Assembly (NCBI GenBank): GCA_034096865.1 | Contig: JAWQFJ010000563.1 | Coordinates: 73,574 to 92,587, forward strand | Reading direction: 5' to 3' | From: Theodoxus fluviatilis | Lineage: Eukaryota > Mollusca > Gastropoda > Cycloneritida > Neritidae | Length of the DNA stretch: 19,014 bases | Shown: piece after piece, positions 10,810 to 18,963 of the stretch | Layout of the letters: each line of letters begins with the position of its first letter | How positions within the stretch are numbered: position 1 is the stretch's first letter | Made by a program: the position numbers and the translations under genes | The notes under the pieces: generated by a model | The model's database searches: none | What the model was told of the DNA's origin: nothing | The model's input: the letters and a program-made list of their open reading frames with translations, nothing else

Positions 10810-10973
10810 ACAAGCAAGCACGCATACACATGTCAGACAGGATATTTAGCCTTGGCGTTTTCTAGTACCGTCAATGTACTTGCCAAAACAGGAAGGCACA
10901 GGGATTTTCCTGTCTACGTGTTGCCTGTGGTGGACCTGTTCAGTGACAGCTGTTTGACCTGCCATTGCTACAG
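10632..10973. other. Intron or intergenic spacer between the HSPA12 copies
   Basis: The 342-bp stretch runs from a GT donor (GTAGGATGC) to an acceptor with a modest pyrimidine tract (CATTGCTACAG). It holds a CA microsatellite and no recognisable coding sequence. No poly-A signal, no missing HSPA12 C-terminal exon and no clear initiator ATG for the next copy were found. If transcribed as an intron it would join two phase-0 borders. Confidence 0.55.
10680..10830. repeat. (CA)n microsatellite
   Basis: An impure CA-rich tract with a pure run of about 20 CA dinucleotides at 10763-10802 and CACGCA / CACACG interruptions around it. The His-Thr and Val-Cys open frames here are products of the repeat. 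Confidence 0.95.
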
Positions 10974-11300
10974 GACGGCCCGAACACCGACGCAAGAACC
11001 GACGGCTCCAGGCTTCTGGTGGTGGCCATCGACTTCGGCACCACCTACTCTGGCTACGCGTTCTCCTTCCTGGAGGACATGGAGCTCAGTCCACCGCGTG
11101 TGTGGAGCCAGAACTTCCGCACGGGCAATGGAGCAAGAGGACAAGGTGCCCACGACCGTGCTTTTCACGCCTGAACAGGAATTCCACAGCTACGGACAGG
11201 AGGCAGAAAAGACCTTCGATGCCACTTCGACAAAGACAAGGCAGAGGCCAAGAAATGGTACCTCTTCGAGAAGTTCAAGATGACACTCCTCCGTCAGAAG
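10974..11300 (+). CDS. HSPA12-like HSP70, N-terminal exon (copy 2), with two compensating frameshifts
   Basis: This exon encodes the start of the nucleotide-binding domain. After about 12 leading residues comes LLVVAIDFGTTYSGYAFSF, the HSP70 phosphate-1 motif in its HSPA12 form. Then comes VWSQNF and, in the +1 frame, EDKVPTTVLFTPEQEFHSYG. Back in the first frame it reads HFDKDKAEAKKWYLFEKFKM. All three pieces are in family order. The frame changes fall near 11120-11140 (one extra base) and 11221-11224 (one base lost in a C run), so the exon is net in frame at 109 codons. Without them the first frame stops at 11172. The acceptor is GCTACAG; the donor AAG|GTATCG leaves phase 0. No ATG lies at its head, so an upstream start exon is needed or the exon is joined to copy 1. 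Confidence 0.87.
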
Positions 11301-12998
11301 GTATCGTTGTTTAGTGGCAGTGTACTAACGCCTGGACAGAAAAGTTCGAGGACAGAGACTACTTGGGACTGTGGTGCGACAGACCTGGGAACACTTCCAG
11401 GCGCACACACACTGGCAGGTCAATAGGCAGACATGACGGACTTGACGCCAGACTGACCCTGCCTCATGGACTGTAGACCTGCAGACAGACATTCCCTTTG
11501 CCGTGCAAGGAATTAGTGGCAGCATCCTTCCAGTCCACTTAGCCTTCCAGGCTGTGTTTGAATGAAAAGGTCGGTTGATACGTATATATGCCATAAACAC
11601 GGGGTTAAGCGGACACGCTGATGACGGACAGAACGATCAGAGGAAGATATCTTCGAATAAGAAGTTTGCTGTAAGGTCCCCTTCCCTTCCCCCCTTCTTC
11701 CTCCTCCTCCCCCCTCACCCCCCCCCCCCCCCCCCACCTCCCAGTATTGAACAACTTTATCGTCAAAAAGCTTGTTGTCATCTCCTCCTCTCACAGCAGT
11801 CTTAACTAAGAAGCATTTCAGAAAAGCTTACCTCAGATCACTGTCGATGTTGGCTCCTGTTCCACGACACTCACACCAGAGGATGTGACAAGGTGGCGGA
11901 GGCCGTGACAGGGTGACGGAGGGAGTGACAGAGTGGTGGAAGCCGTAACAGATGTCGTGACAGGGTAACAGAGGCCGTGACATGGTGACATAGGCTGTGA
12001 TATGGAGACAGAGGCCGTGACATGGTGACAGAGGCCGTGATAGGATGACAGAGGTCGTGACATGGAGACAGATATCGTGACGACGTGGTGGAAGCTGTGA
12101 CAGGATGACAGAGGCCGTGCCAGGTTGCCAGGGGATGTGACAGAACGACAAAGAATGTGACAGAGTGACAAGGGACATGACAGAAGACAGAGGCCGTGAC
12201 AAGGTGACAGAGGACGTGACAAGGTGACAGATCGTGACAGGATGACAAAGGACGTGATAGTGACAGAGGACGTGACAGGGAGACAAAGGGGCGTGACAGA
12301 GCGATAGCTGCCGTGACAAGGTGACAGGGTATGTGACAGAATGACAGGACGTGACAGAATGACAAAGGACTTGACAGGGAGACAGAGGGCATGACAGGAT
12401 GACAGAAGTCGTGACAGGAGGACAGGGCGTGACATGGTGACATAGGAAGTGACAGGGTGACAGAAGCCGTGACAGGGTGACAGCGGCCTTGACAGTGTTA
12501 CAGTGGGCATGTCAGGGTAACTGAGGGCGTGACAGGGTGACAGAGGGCGTGACAGGGTGATATAGAGCGTGACAGGGTGACAGAGGTCGTGACAAAGTGA
12601 CAGAGGCCTTGACAGGGTTGCAGTGGGCGTGGCAGGATGACAGACGGCGTGACAGGTTACGCAGAGCGTGAAAAAGTGATACAGAGCGTGACAGGGTGAC
12701 ATGGCGTGACAGGGTGACACAGAGCGTGACAGGATGCCAGAGGGGGTGACAGAGCTCGACAGGGTGACAGAGGGCGTGACAGGGTAATATAGAGGGTGAC
12801 GGGGTGACAGAGGCCGTGACAGTGACAGAGGCTTTGACAGGGTTGCAGAGGGCGTGACATGGTGACAGAAGGAGTGACAGAGTGACACAGAACATGACAG
12901 GGTGACACGGCGTGACAGAGAGTGTGACAGGGTGACAGAGGGCGTGACAGGGTGACACAGCGCGTGACAGGGTGACAGAGGGCGTGGGTTTGTTCCAG
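11301..12998 (+). other. Intron 1 of the copy-2 HSPA12-like gene
   Basis: The borders are AAG|GTATCG and TTTGTTCCAG|GAC, both phase 0. The first 570 bp hold no gene that I can recognise, but include a long pyrimidine tract at about 11676-11742 with uninterrupted C runs. The rest is the TGACAG minisatellite, which reaches to within about 15 bases of the acceptor. Confidence 0.85.
11871..12985. repeat. About 20-bp TGACAG-rich intronic minisatellite
   Basis: The unit is roughly GTGACAGAGGGCGTGACAGG, itself two related 10-bp halves, with many one-base variants and occasional half-units. Copies are more regular to the right of about 12500. Reverse-strand open frames reading LSPCHALCHPVT-like repeats are products of the array and are not genes. 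Confidence 0.93.
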
Positions 12999-13220
12999 GA
13001 CCTGTCTGAAGACTCGAAGCTGCACGACGAGTCCAAGAAGAAATGGATGCTCGCTTTGGACGTCTTCGCCGCCGCCATCGGCTTCCTGAAGGGCCACGCC
13101 ATGGGCATGCTGCAGGAGAGGAAGGCAGGCGTGCGAGAGGCGGACGTTCAGTGGGTCCTCACCGTGCCCGCCATCTGGGACGACAAGGCCCGGCAGTTCA
13201 TGCACAGGGCTGCAGATAAG
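12999..13220 (+). CDS. HSPA12-like HSP70, middle exon (copy 2)
   Basis: The exon is intact at 74 codons, in phase 0 at both ends. It reads DLSEDSKLHDES, then ALDVFAAAIGFLKGHAMGML, then VQWVLTVPAIWDDKARQFMH. The DVFAAA-x-x-x-LK helix and the WVLTVPAIW motif are hallmarks of HSPA12 proteins and correspond to the connect-1 region of the HSP70 ATPase domain. The acceptor is TTTGTTCCAG and the donor AAG|GTAGAT. It follows the N-terminal exon of copy 2 in the expected order, and no frameshift is seen. Confidence 0.93.
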
Positions 13221-13635
13221 GTAGATCCAGACAACCACTGTCCTCCACCCCCCATCCACATCCCCACCCACCCCCACCCCCACCCCCAACCCCCACCAAC
13301 CCCATGCGTCCGTGTGTCTGGCTCGGGTCTGTAGAGGCGGTAGAGAGGGCAGCTCTGCCGGTCAGCCCAAGTTTGTATCACGGTTCAGGACTGGCAGAGA
13401 GAGAGAGAGAGAGAGAGTTTCTTAGCTTATGAAAAGTAACAAGTCCAAGATCACGAAAAATCGGGTCTGGTGTATCTTTGTAAGAGGCAAGGCAAGCCGG
13501 CCGTGCCATTTTAGCTGAAACGTCAAGCGACACGCTCTGTTCGCAGAAAGGAATCAGACAAACCGTTCAGGAGATAAACCAGGGACGACGTCAGACTTTC
13601 AGGGATTCAATTTGCCACCCAGGAAGTCTCCCTGT
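13221..13635 (+). other. First part of intron 2, copy 2
   Basis: After the donor there is a C-rich CCACCC tract (about 13245-13303), a pure GA run at 13396-13417, and about 220 bp of unremarkable sequence. I see no gene here. Confidence 0.75.
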
Positions 13636-14312
13636 GGACTGTGCCACTTCCCTTAGAGACTTTGTCACGTGACTGTGCCACTTCCCCTAGAGCCTTTGTC
13701 CCGTGACTGAGCCGCTTCCCCTAGAGCCTTTGTCACGTGACTGTGCCACTTCCCCTAGAGCCTTTGCCACGTGACTGTGCCACTTCCCCTAGAGCCTTTG
13801 TCACGTGACTGTGCCACTTCCCCTAGAGCCTTTGCCACGTGACTGTGCCACTTCCCCTAGAGCCTTTGTCACGTGACTGTGCCACTTCCCCTAGAGCCTT
13901 TGTCACGTGACTGTCCACTTCCCCTAGAGCCTTTGTCACGTGACTGTGCCACTTCCCCTAGAGCCTTTGTCACGTGACTGTGCCACTTCCCCTAGAGCCT
14001 TTGTCACGTGACTGCCACTTCCCCTAGAGCCTTTGTCACGTGACTGTGCCACTTCCCCAAGAGCCTTTGTCACGTGACTGCCACTTCCCCTAGAGCCTTT
14101 GTCACGTGACTGTGCCGCTTCCCCTAGAGCCTTTGTCACGTGACTGTGCCACTTCCCCTAGAGCCTTTGTCACGTGACTGTGCCACTTCCCCTAGAGCCT
14201 TTGTCACGCGACTGTGCCACTTCCTCTAGAGCCTTTGTCACGTGACTGTGCCACTTCCCCTAGAGCCTTTGTCACGTGACTGTGCCACTTCCCCAAGAGC
14301 CTTTGTTACGTG
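13636..14312. repeat. 34-bp tandem array carrying GTCACGTGAC palindromes
   Basis: About 20 units of 34 bp; a few are shortened to 30-32 bp by loss of GT or TG after the palindrome. Each joins a GTCACGTGAC-type box to TGTGCCACTTCCCCTAGAG. By eye 15 units have the exact 10-bp palindrome; five have one change (GTCCCGTGAC, GCCACGTGAC twice, GTCACGCGAC, GTTACGTGAC). The CACGTG core survives in 17. The array sits in intron 2 of the copy-2 HSPA12-like gene and ends about 50 bp before the next acceptor. Confidence 0.95.
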
Positions 14313-14313
14313 A
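13664..14313. promoter_or_regulatory. Possible clustered E-box / CLEAR elements
   Basis: GTCACGTGAC is the published CLEAR consensus bound by TFEB and related MiT/TFE bHLH-zip factors, and also a strong USF-type E-box. Fifteen exact copies at roughly 34-bp spacing in the intron of a chaperone-family gene could act as an enhancer or as a factor sink. The motif presence is seen; any activity is inference. A simple tandem-duplication origin with no function is equally possible. Confidence 0.35.
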
Positions 14314-14363
14314 CTGGTCTTTGTGTTCAGGAGGGGCACCAAGCTCTGCGTTCTTCTTGGCAG

Positions 14364-14535
14364 GCGGGCATCCCTGGGGATCACCTGCAGCTTGCTCTAG
14401 AGCCGGAGGCAGCGTCTGTGTACTGCCTGAAGTACTTCCAGTCCCACCCCCTTCCCCTCTTCCACCCCTCCTCCCCCTCCACCCCCTTTTCCCTCTCCCA
14501 GCCCGGCAAAAGGTTCCTGCTGGTCGACAATGGAG
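14364..14535 (+). CDS. HSPA12-like HSP70, third visible exon (copy 2)
   Basis: The exon starts after CTTCTTGGCAG in phase 0 with AGIPGDHLQLALEPEAASVY. ALEPEAAS is a strongly conserved HSPA12 signature. A loop rich in Pro, Ser and Phe (about 20 residues, from a pyrimidine-only DNA tract) follows, then FLLVDNG, the first half of the phosphate-2 motif. The donor GGAG|GTGAGT leaves phase 1, which is exactly the phase with which the copy-1 exon (GG|GGA) begins, so joining them would complete D-N-GGG. The matching downstream exon of copy 2 is not in the window; at least 4.4 kb of transposon-rich DNA follows. No frameshift is seen. Confidence 0.92.
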
Positions 14536-14615
14536 GTGAGTGCCACACGTAATCATTCTACCACAGTGTGCATGGTGAACCTCTATCGAATGATTCACTG
14601 ATCTGCAGGCTTTTT

Positions 14616-15339
14616 GACTCACATGCGAAGCAAAAGTGAGTCTATGTACTCACCCGTTTCGTCCGTCCGGGCGTCCGGGTGTCCGGGCATCCGAAAACTT
14701 TAACGTTGGATTTTTCTCAGAGACTATTAAGTCTATCAATACCAAATGTGGCATGATGGTGTATGATGACAAGGCCTCAAAAAACATACACAGTGACTTG
14801 TCCTTGTTTCAAGGTCAAGGTCGCAGGGGCCATAAATGTTGTCTAAAAAACAGTCATTTTTCCCATTTTCTCAATTTTCTCTCAAGGTTTTGAGATTGGA
14901 TACCTCACCTATATATGATATATAGGGCAAAGTAATCCCTATCTTTTGATACAGTTTGGTTGACCTTGCTTTAAGGTCAAGGTCACAGGAGCTCTTCAAA
15001 GTTGGATTGTATACATATTTTGAAGTGACCTTGACCCTGAACTATGGAAGATAACTGTTTCAAACTTAATAATTATGTGGGGCACATGTTATACTTTCAT
15101 CATGAGACACATTTGGTCACATATCATCAAGGTCAAGGTCACTTTGACCCTTATGAAATGTGACCAAAATGGGGTAGTGAACCACTAAAAGTGACCATAT
15201 CTCATGGTAGAAAGTGCCAATAAGCACCATTGTGCTTCCTATGTCTTGAATTAATAGCTTTGTGTTGCATGACCTTGGATGACCTTGACCTTGGGTCAAG
15301 GTCACATGTAGTTTGGTAGGAAAAATGTGTTAAGCATGT
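14616..15339 (+). mobile_element. AGGTCA-rich dispersed element, left part
   Basis: It begins with a short hairpin, GACTCAC ... GTGAGTC (14616-14642), followed by a degenerate CGTCCG run. The body holds repeated CAAGGTCAAGGTC / TGACCTTGACC words. The same style of body and an inverted GCATGTGAGTC end reappear at 18781-18910, so the two parts look like one element split by an insertion. No coding capacity is visible. I recognise the style as a common gastropod repeat but cannot name the family. The exact left end is uncertain. Confidence 0.7.
14807..15306. promoter_or_regulatory. Cluster of AGGTCA nuclear-receptor-like half-sites
   Basis: TCAAGGTCA or its reverse complement occurs near 14811, 14973, 15024, 15127, 15270 and 15294, often as overlapping pairs (AAGGTCAAGGTCA). 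This word matches the monomer site of ERR and NR5A-type receptors. The sites belong to the mobile element; binding is not shown by sequence alone. Confidence 0.3.
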
Positions 15340-15373
15340 GTCGCGTTTATCCTTACTGGCTAATGATAGGCTC

Positions 15374-15407
15374 CTCCTCGAGGAACGACGTAGTCGTCCT
15401 AGAGGAG
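15374..15407. repeat. Subterminal hairpin of the insertion
   Basis: CTCCTCGAGGAACGAC pairs with GTCGTCCTAGAGGAG across a three-base loop, with one mismatch and one bulged base. It lies 34 bp inside the left border. No comparable hairpin was noticed near the right border. Confidence 0.7.
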
Positions 15408-15636
15408 AGAGACCTTAAGATAAACAATGGTTTACAACTAAACCTAACCACCACTCCTTGGGGGGACACCACAAAACATCAAACAATGTCAACAAAACAA
15501 GTGAAAAAGAGACCACTGAATCAGGAGAAAATAAACAACAAGTTTAATCAAGAACAAAACTCCTCCTTGCTGCACAGAGCCGCCAAGGAAGGAGCAGGCA
15601 AATGACTAAAGGCAAGAAAAATAAACCAAAACAAAG

Positions 15637-15813
15637 ATGGGTAGCGGAGACAAGATGGAGGCACTTCCGCTACCAGAAAAACAGGAAATAAAAATCAACA
15701 ACAACAATGAACCACTAGCATCAAAGGAGGTGAATAAGTTCAAGCATAAAAATCCCGCACACAAAGAAACAGTACCTAAGTCACCGGTGACTAGGTTGAC
15801 TATCAATGTGTAA
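15637..15813 (+). CDS. Small ORF of 58 codons in the insertion, doubtful
   Basis: It opens MGSGDKMEALPLPEKQE and ends TRLTINV. The ATG is in a favourable context (AAG before, G after), and an in-frame stop lies 15 bases upstream. The DNA is A-rich and the product is charged and Lys/Asn-rich, somewhat like the start of a retroelement or transposon protein. It overlaps a second short frame (from 15602, MTKGKKNKPKQRW) in another register. I recognise no family, and chance is likely. Confidence 0.15.
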   Translation: MGSGDKMEALPLPEKQEIKINNNNEPLASKEVNKFKHKNPAHKETVPKSPVTRLTINV

Positions 15814-16180
15814 ATAAAAACTTCACTCCTCTTCTCTCCGTCATATAAACACCAGAAACTGGAATTTATTCAAGATGCAGTTCTGGCAAGAAACAAACAC
15901 CCTCTCCAACCACTCGTTCTAAAGCTTGCTGCAAAAAAACGAGAGAAATCTCACCACAGAGATTAAAGTTTATTACTTCCACCATACACCAAAGTTGCAT
16001 CCACTCTCCAATCCACAGTTTCCAACTTCACCCAAAACATTTAACAAACCCCTGTTAAATAGAAATCTCCACTTCCCCTGAATCCCGGAACGTTAGGAAA
16101 TAAACAATCTCTACAGAAAGATTTTCCTAGCCCCTGCTACACAGTCTCCCTTTTAGCTAAGTTACTCGAAATGAAGCGGT

Positions 16181-16752
16181 GTAGCGTGGAAAATAGTAAC
16201 CCGTGGAAAACAGTGACGGAAGTCATCGCAGAGTTATCTGCGAGGGATTTTCTGAAAATTCCACTCTAAAAAGAGACGGCACCCGCCACTCCGCCTGACT
16301 GACTTGGCACGCCCGGGGAGTTATGCTAAGATCCGGCCGCGTAAATATATCTGCGTTTTGTGACAAACGTCTTTCTCGGCGGTACTGTACTCCATGCACC
16401 TTAACGGTGCGCGTGATTCGGGTGTAATCTTAAGCTAAACGACGTTTATTGGCGCTGCTGAAATGGTCGAAGTCGGAAACATTCGGAACGTCGTTTAGCT
16501 TAAGATTACACCCGAATCACGCGCACCGTTAAGGTGCATGGAGTACAGTACCGCCGAGCAAGACGTTTGTCACAAAACGCAGATATATTTACGCGGCCGG
16601 ATCTTAGCATAACTCCCCGGGCGTGCCAAGTCAGTCAGGCGGAGTGGCGGGTGCCGTCTCTTTTTAGAGTGGAATTTTCAGAAAATCCCTCGCAGATAAC
16701 TCTGCGATGACTTCCGTCACTGTTTTCCACGGGTTACTATTTTCCACGCTAC
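16181..16752. repeat. Foldback: 266-bp near-perfect inverted repeat
   Basis: The left arm 16181-16446 and right arm 16487-16752 are reverse complements over 266 bp with no indel. The only difference I find is T versus G in ACGTCTTTCTCGG (left) compared with the complement of CCGAGCAAGACGT (right). The 40-bp centre 16447-16486 is unpaired. Termini begin GTAGCGTGGAAAATAGTAAC. The sequences outside the arms do not mirror each other. No coding frame is evident. It may be a foldback or MITE-type element within the larger insertion, or a structural part of it. Confidence 0.92.
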
Positions 16753-18780
16753 AAGCCATGCACCACAATCCCACCTCTGTCTGCATATCAATGAGCCCAA
16801 ACCCCCGTTAGCTCCACCCCCTTCCCCTCGATGACGTACTTCCGCCCACCACTCTCATCGAGGAAAAATACATAAAGGCAAAAACAGACACGCGCAGAGC
16901 TGCACTCACATGCTCCTTTCTCGCTTGGCAACCTGTTCAAGACAAACTCCAGCGAGCAGTAACAGTTGCTGACATTCAAGCAGAGAAGGAAAGGAAAAAG
17001 GTTTCAGCTTACCCTTTTCGCCGTCCCGGACAGTTCGCAGTCCAGAAACTCTAATCCTGTCATAGAACAACCCGACCCAACACAAATCTGAGTTACACCG
17101 TCCCAAACTCACAGAGAAATTACACACGACCCACTACCCCTTCCCTCCTTTCAGTCCGTCGAAAGTACGACTGTCCCAAGCTCCAGGCTTTGACAAGTCC
17201 AGAGGAAAAGTTCCTCTATGAAGGTTCCCAGTAGTGTAGCGAAGACAGACGCCTCCAAGCGTCCCGGTGTCGTGGCAAACAGGTAGGCTCCCACGCCTCG
17301 CTCCTGTCTCGAGGTATCACTGACTAACGAGCTCCGTGCTCGCTAACGCAATCAGTGAAAAGTTCGGAGAGTCCGTCCAAACACAGCAGGAATCCCCCCG
17401 GTCGTCTGAACAAAGTGCGAAATAATTTCATCCTACAAGAAGATCAGTCCATTCATCGCACTATCCACGTTGTATATCCCCCCTACAACCATTGGCTGCG
17501 CGTATCACCGCTCCGCGCGAGTGCACAACGCTAGCGTCTTGACCATCCCGCCTCTAACCTGTCCTTACGCCCTGACAGTTAGGCCACAATCCTGTGGACT
17601 TCACACCAGTCCGTCGGTGTAATTCGTTAGACCCAAAAATTATAGCACACAGCTAGTCATAACGAAAGTCGCAACTCCCAGAGTTACCACGGAAGAAAGT
17701 ACTTGCACAATTGGTTTCCACCGCCGTTGAGGAAAAGCACACTGCGTGCTTCGAAGTGTCGTCCGCCGAAACTCGATGCTGGCGTGCACCGACAAGGGTA
17801 GGTTCTCGCTAACCCAACCCGGAGGCAGGCGATTGCAGGATGCAATAGTAGAAACGACAGAGCTCTCGTAGAGCGCGTACACAGGTATTCGTTTCTCTCG
17901 ATGCGAGTAATAGGTTCATAGGTTGGCCTGAAACATACAACGCGAGTGCCTAATGAGAGACTATGCTTTCTCCCCCAGGAATTTACACGTGCCTGATTCA
18001 ACATAGAGCGATGCACCTTTGCCCGAACGCTTCGTCCAAATTAAACACTCCCTGTTCACGAATTGAATTACAATCACGACTCAAACGGAGATAGGTATCC
18101 CCCCGACCTTCCCCAAAGATTTAGTTCAATTCTCAAAGTACAATTCACTCATGCACAATGAATGACCCGTTTCTCCCGCCTTAACCAACGGTCAATTTCC
18201 CCATGGCAAAAGAATTGTCGCAAATTGTACATTACCTCAAACAACCTCAGGCCGTGGTCCTCCCACAACGAACTTTCCTCAGTCTCGACCAAAAAGCTCT
18301 CTTTCCCCGCTCTCGCGGCTGACCCAACCATAGGTCCCCAGCGATGAGATTTCTATCAAAGCGAAACAGCTTCGCTTTAGCCACCCATGTGGCTCCAATG
18401 AGTAGCGCCGATCGCTCACTCCCTCTTCATCCGACCGATGAATACCTACTGATCTAGAACGCTCGTCAGCCCTGACGTTAACTCCTGTCACGTGATTAAG
18501 CCCCAATCACAGATCAGTAATTTCGCGCCACTCGAACATCTCCCAATCATCGCCCAGCTAATTTCGCGCTCTCCCGACCCGTTTTGAATAGAGTGTGGAC
18601 CCTGTGGCATACCAACGCACCCCTACACCCCTCAACTACCCCCTTGAGGTGACGTCGCTCCCCCCGTCACACGAATTCGTTTGCCGCATTGCGGTAAAAA
18701 CGGTCTGAGCGCGTAATCCGAAGTAACTTCACACACTGACATTTACGACACCACATCACACCCAAGTCGCATCTTGCGAC
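16753..18780. other. Right part of the insertion; no gene recognised
   Basis: About 2 kb of non-repetitive sequence with many short open frames of under 111 codons on both strands, none with a familiar motif. No satellite, long terminal repeat or tRNA-like fold was seen by eye. A single CACGTG box occurs near 18489. It may be non-coding transposon interior. Confidence 0.5.
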
Positions 18781-18910
18781 AGCATGTCTTAGTGTATGAT
18801 GTCATTGGTAGGTTTAGTTATTTGACCTTGACTTTGAAGGTCACCTGAAGGTCAAGGTCATATAAAGGTCAAGGTCAAGCATGTGAGTCGTATGGGCTTT
18901 GCCCTTCTTG
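18781..18910 (+). mobile_element. AGGTCA-rich dispersed element, right part
   Basis: Resumes with TTTGACCTTGACTTTGAAGGTCACC and AAGGTCAAGGTCA pairs, then GCATGTGAGTC (18879-18889), the inverted partner of the left-end GACTCACATGC. A small GGGC-TTT-GCCC hairpin follows at 18894-18904. The true right border is uncertain, somewhere between about 18890 and 18920. Confidence 0.65.
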
Positions 18911-18963
18911 TTGTGTAGTTTGGACGGTATACAAGAGACAGCAAAGTCATGTCAGCAGTAAAT

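Larger units (their letters stand above)
15340..18780. mobile_element. 3.4-kb insertion inside the AGGTCA-rich element
   Basis: The AGGTCA-style sequence stops at 15339 and resumes at 18781. The same 7-mer AGCATGT ends the left part (15333-15339) and begins the right part (18781-18787), a possible target-site duplication. The inserted DNA starts GTCGC and ends GCGAC, a minimal 5-bp inverted terminus. It contains a hairpin near its left end, an A-rich stretch with small open frames, and a large foldback. No transposase, reverse transcriptase or integrase was recognised. A non-autonomous transposon is the simplest reading; the 7-mer could be coincidental, and AGCATGT also occurs near the host element's right end. 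Confidence 0.5.

Noticed and set aside
10515..10829. His-Thr or Val-Cys repeat frames
   Set aside because: Translation of the CA microsatellite in both directions.
11828..13289. Reverse-strand frames of 160-350 codons rich in Leu-Ser-Pro-Cys-His
   Set aside because: They translate the TGACAG minisatellite, and the longer ones run through the splice acceptor into the antisense of the HSPA12 exon.
13245..13303. Telomere-like CCCACC tract
   Set aside because: Irregular C-rich low complexity without a steady TTAGGG-type unit.
13636..14312. CRISPR-like array
   Set aside because: There are no distinct spacers: the whole 34-bp unit repeats, and the context is an animal intron.
16181..16752. Palindromic long-read chimera
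   Set aside because: A read that turns back would mirror the flanks as well; the sequences beyond 16181 and 16752 are unrelated. Not fully excluded without reads.
15340..18780. LTR retrotransposon
   Set aside because: I saw no long direct repeat at the borders, no primer-binding site and no polymerase or integrase motif.
18894..18910. Helitron 3' end
   Set aside because: A small GGGC-TTT-GCCC hairpin is present, but no CTRR end follows at the expected distance and no Rep or helicase gene is seen.
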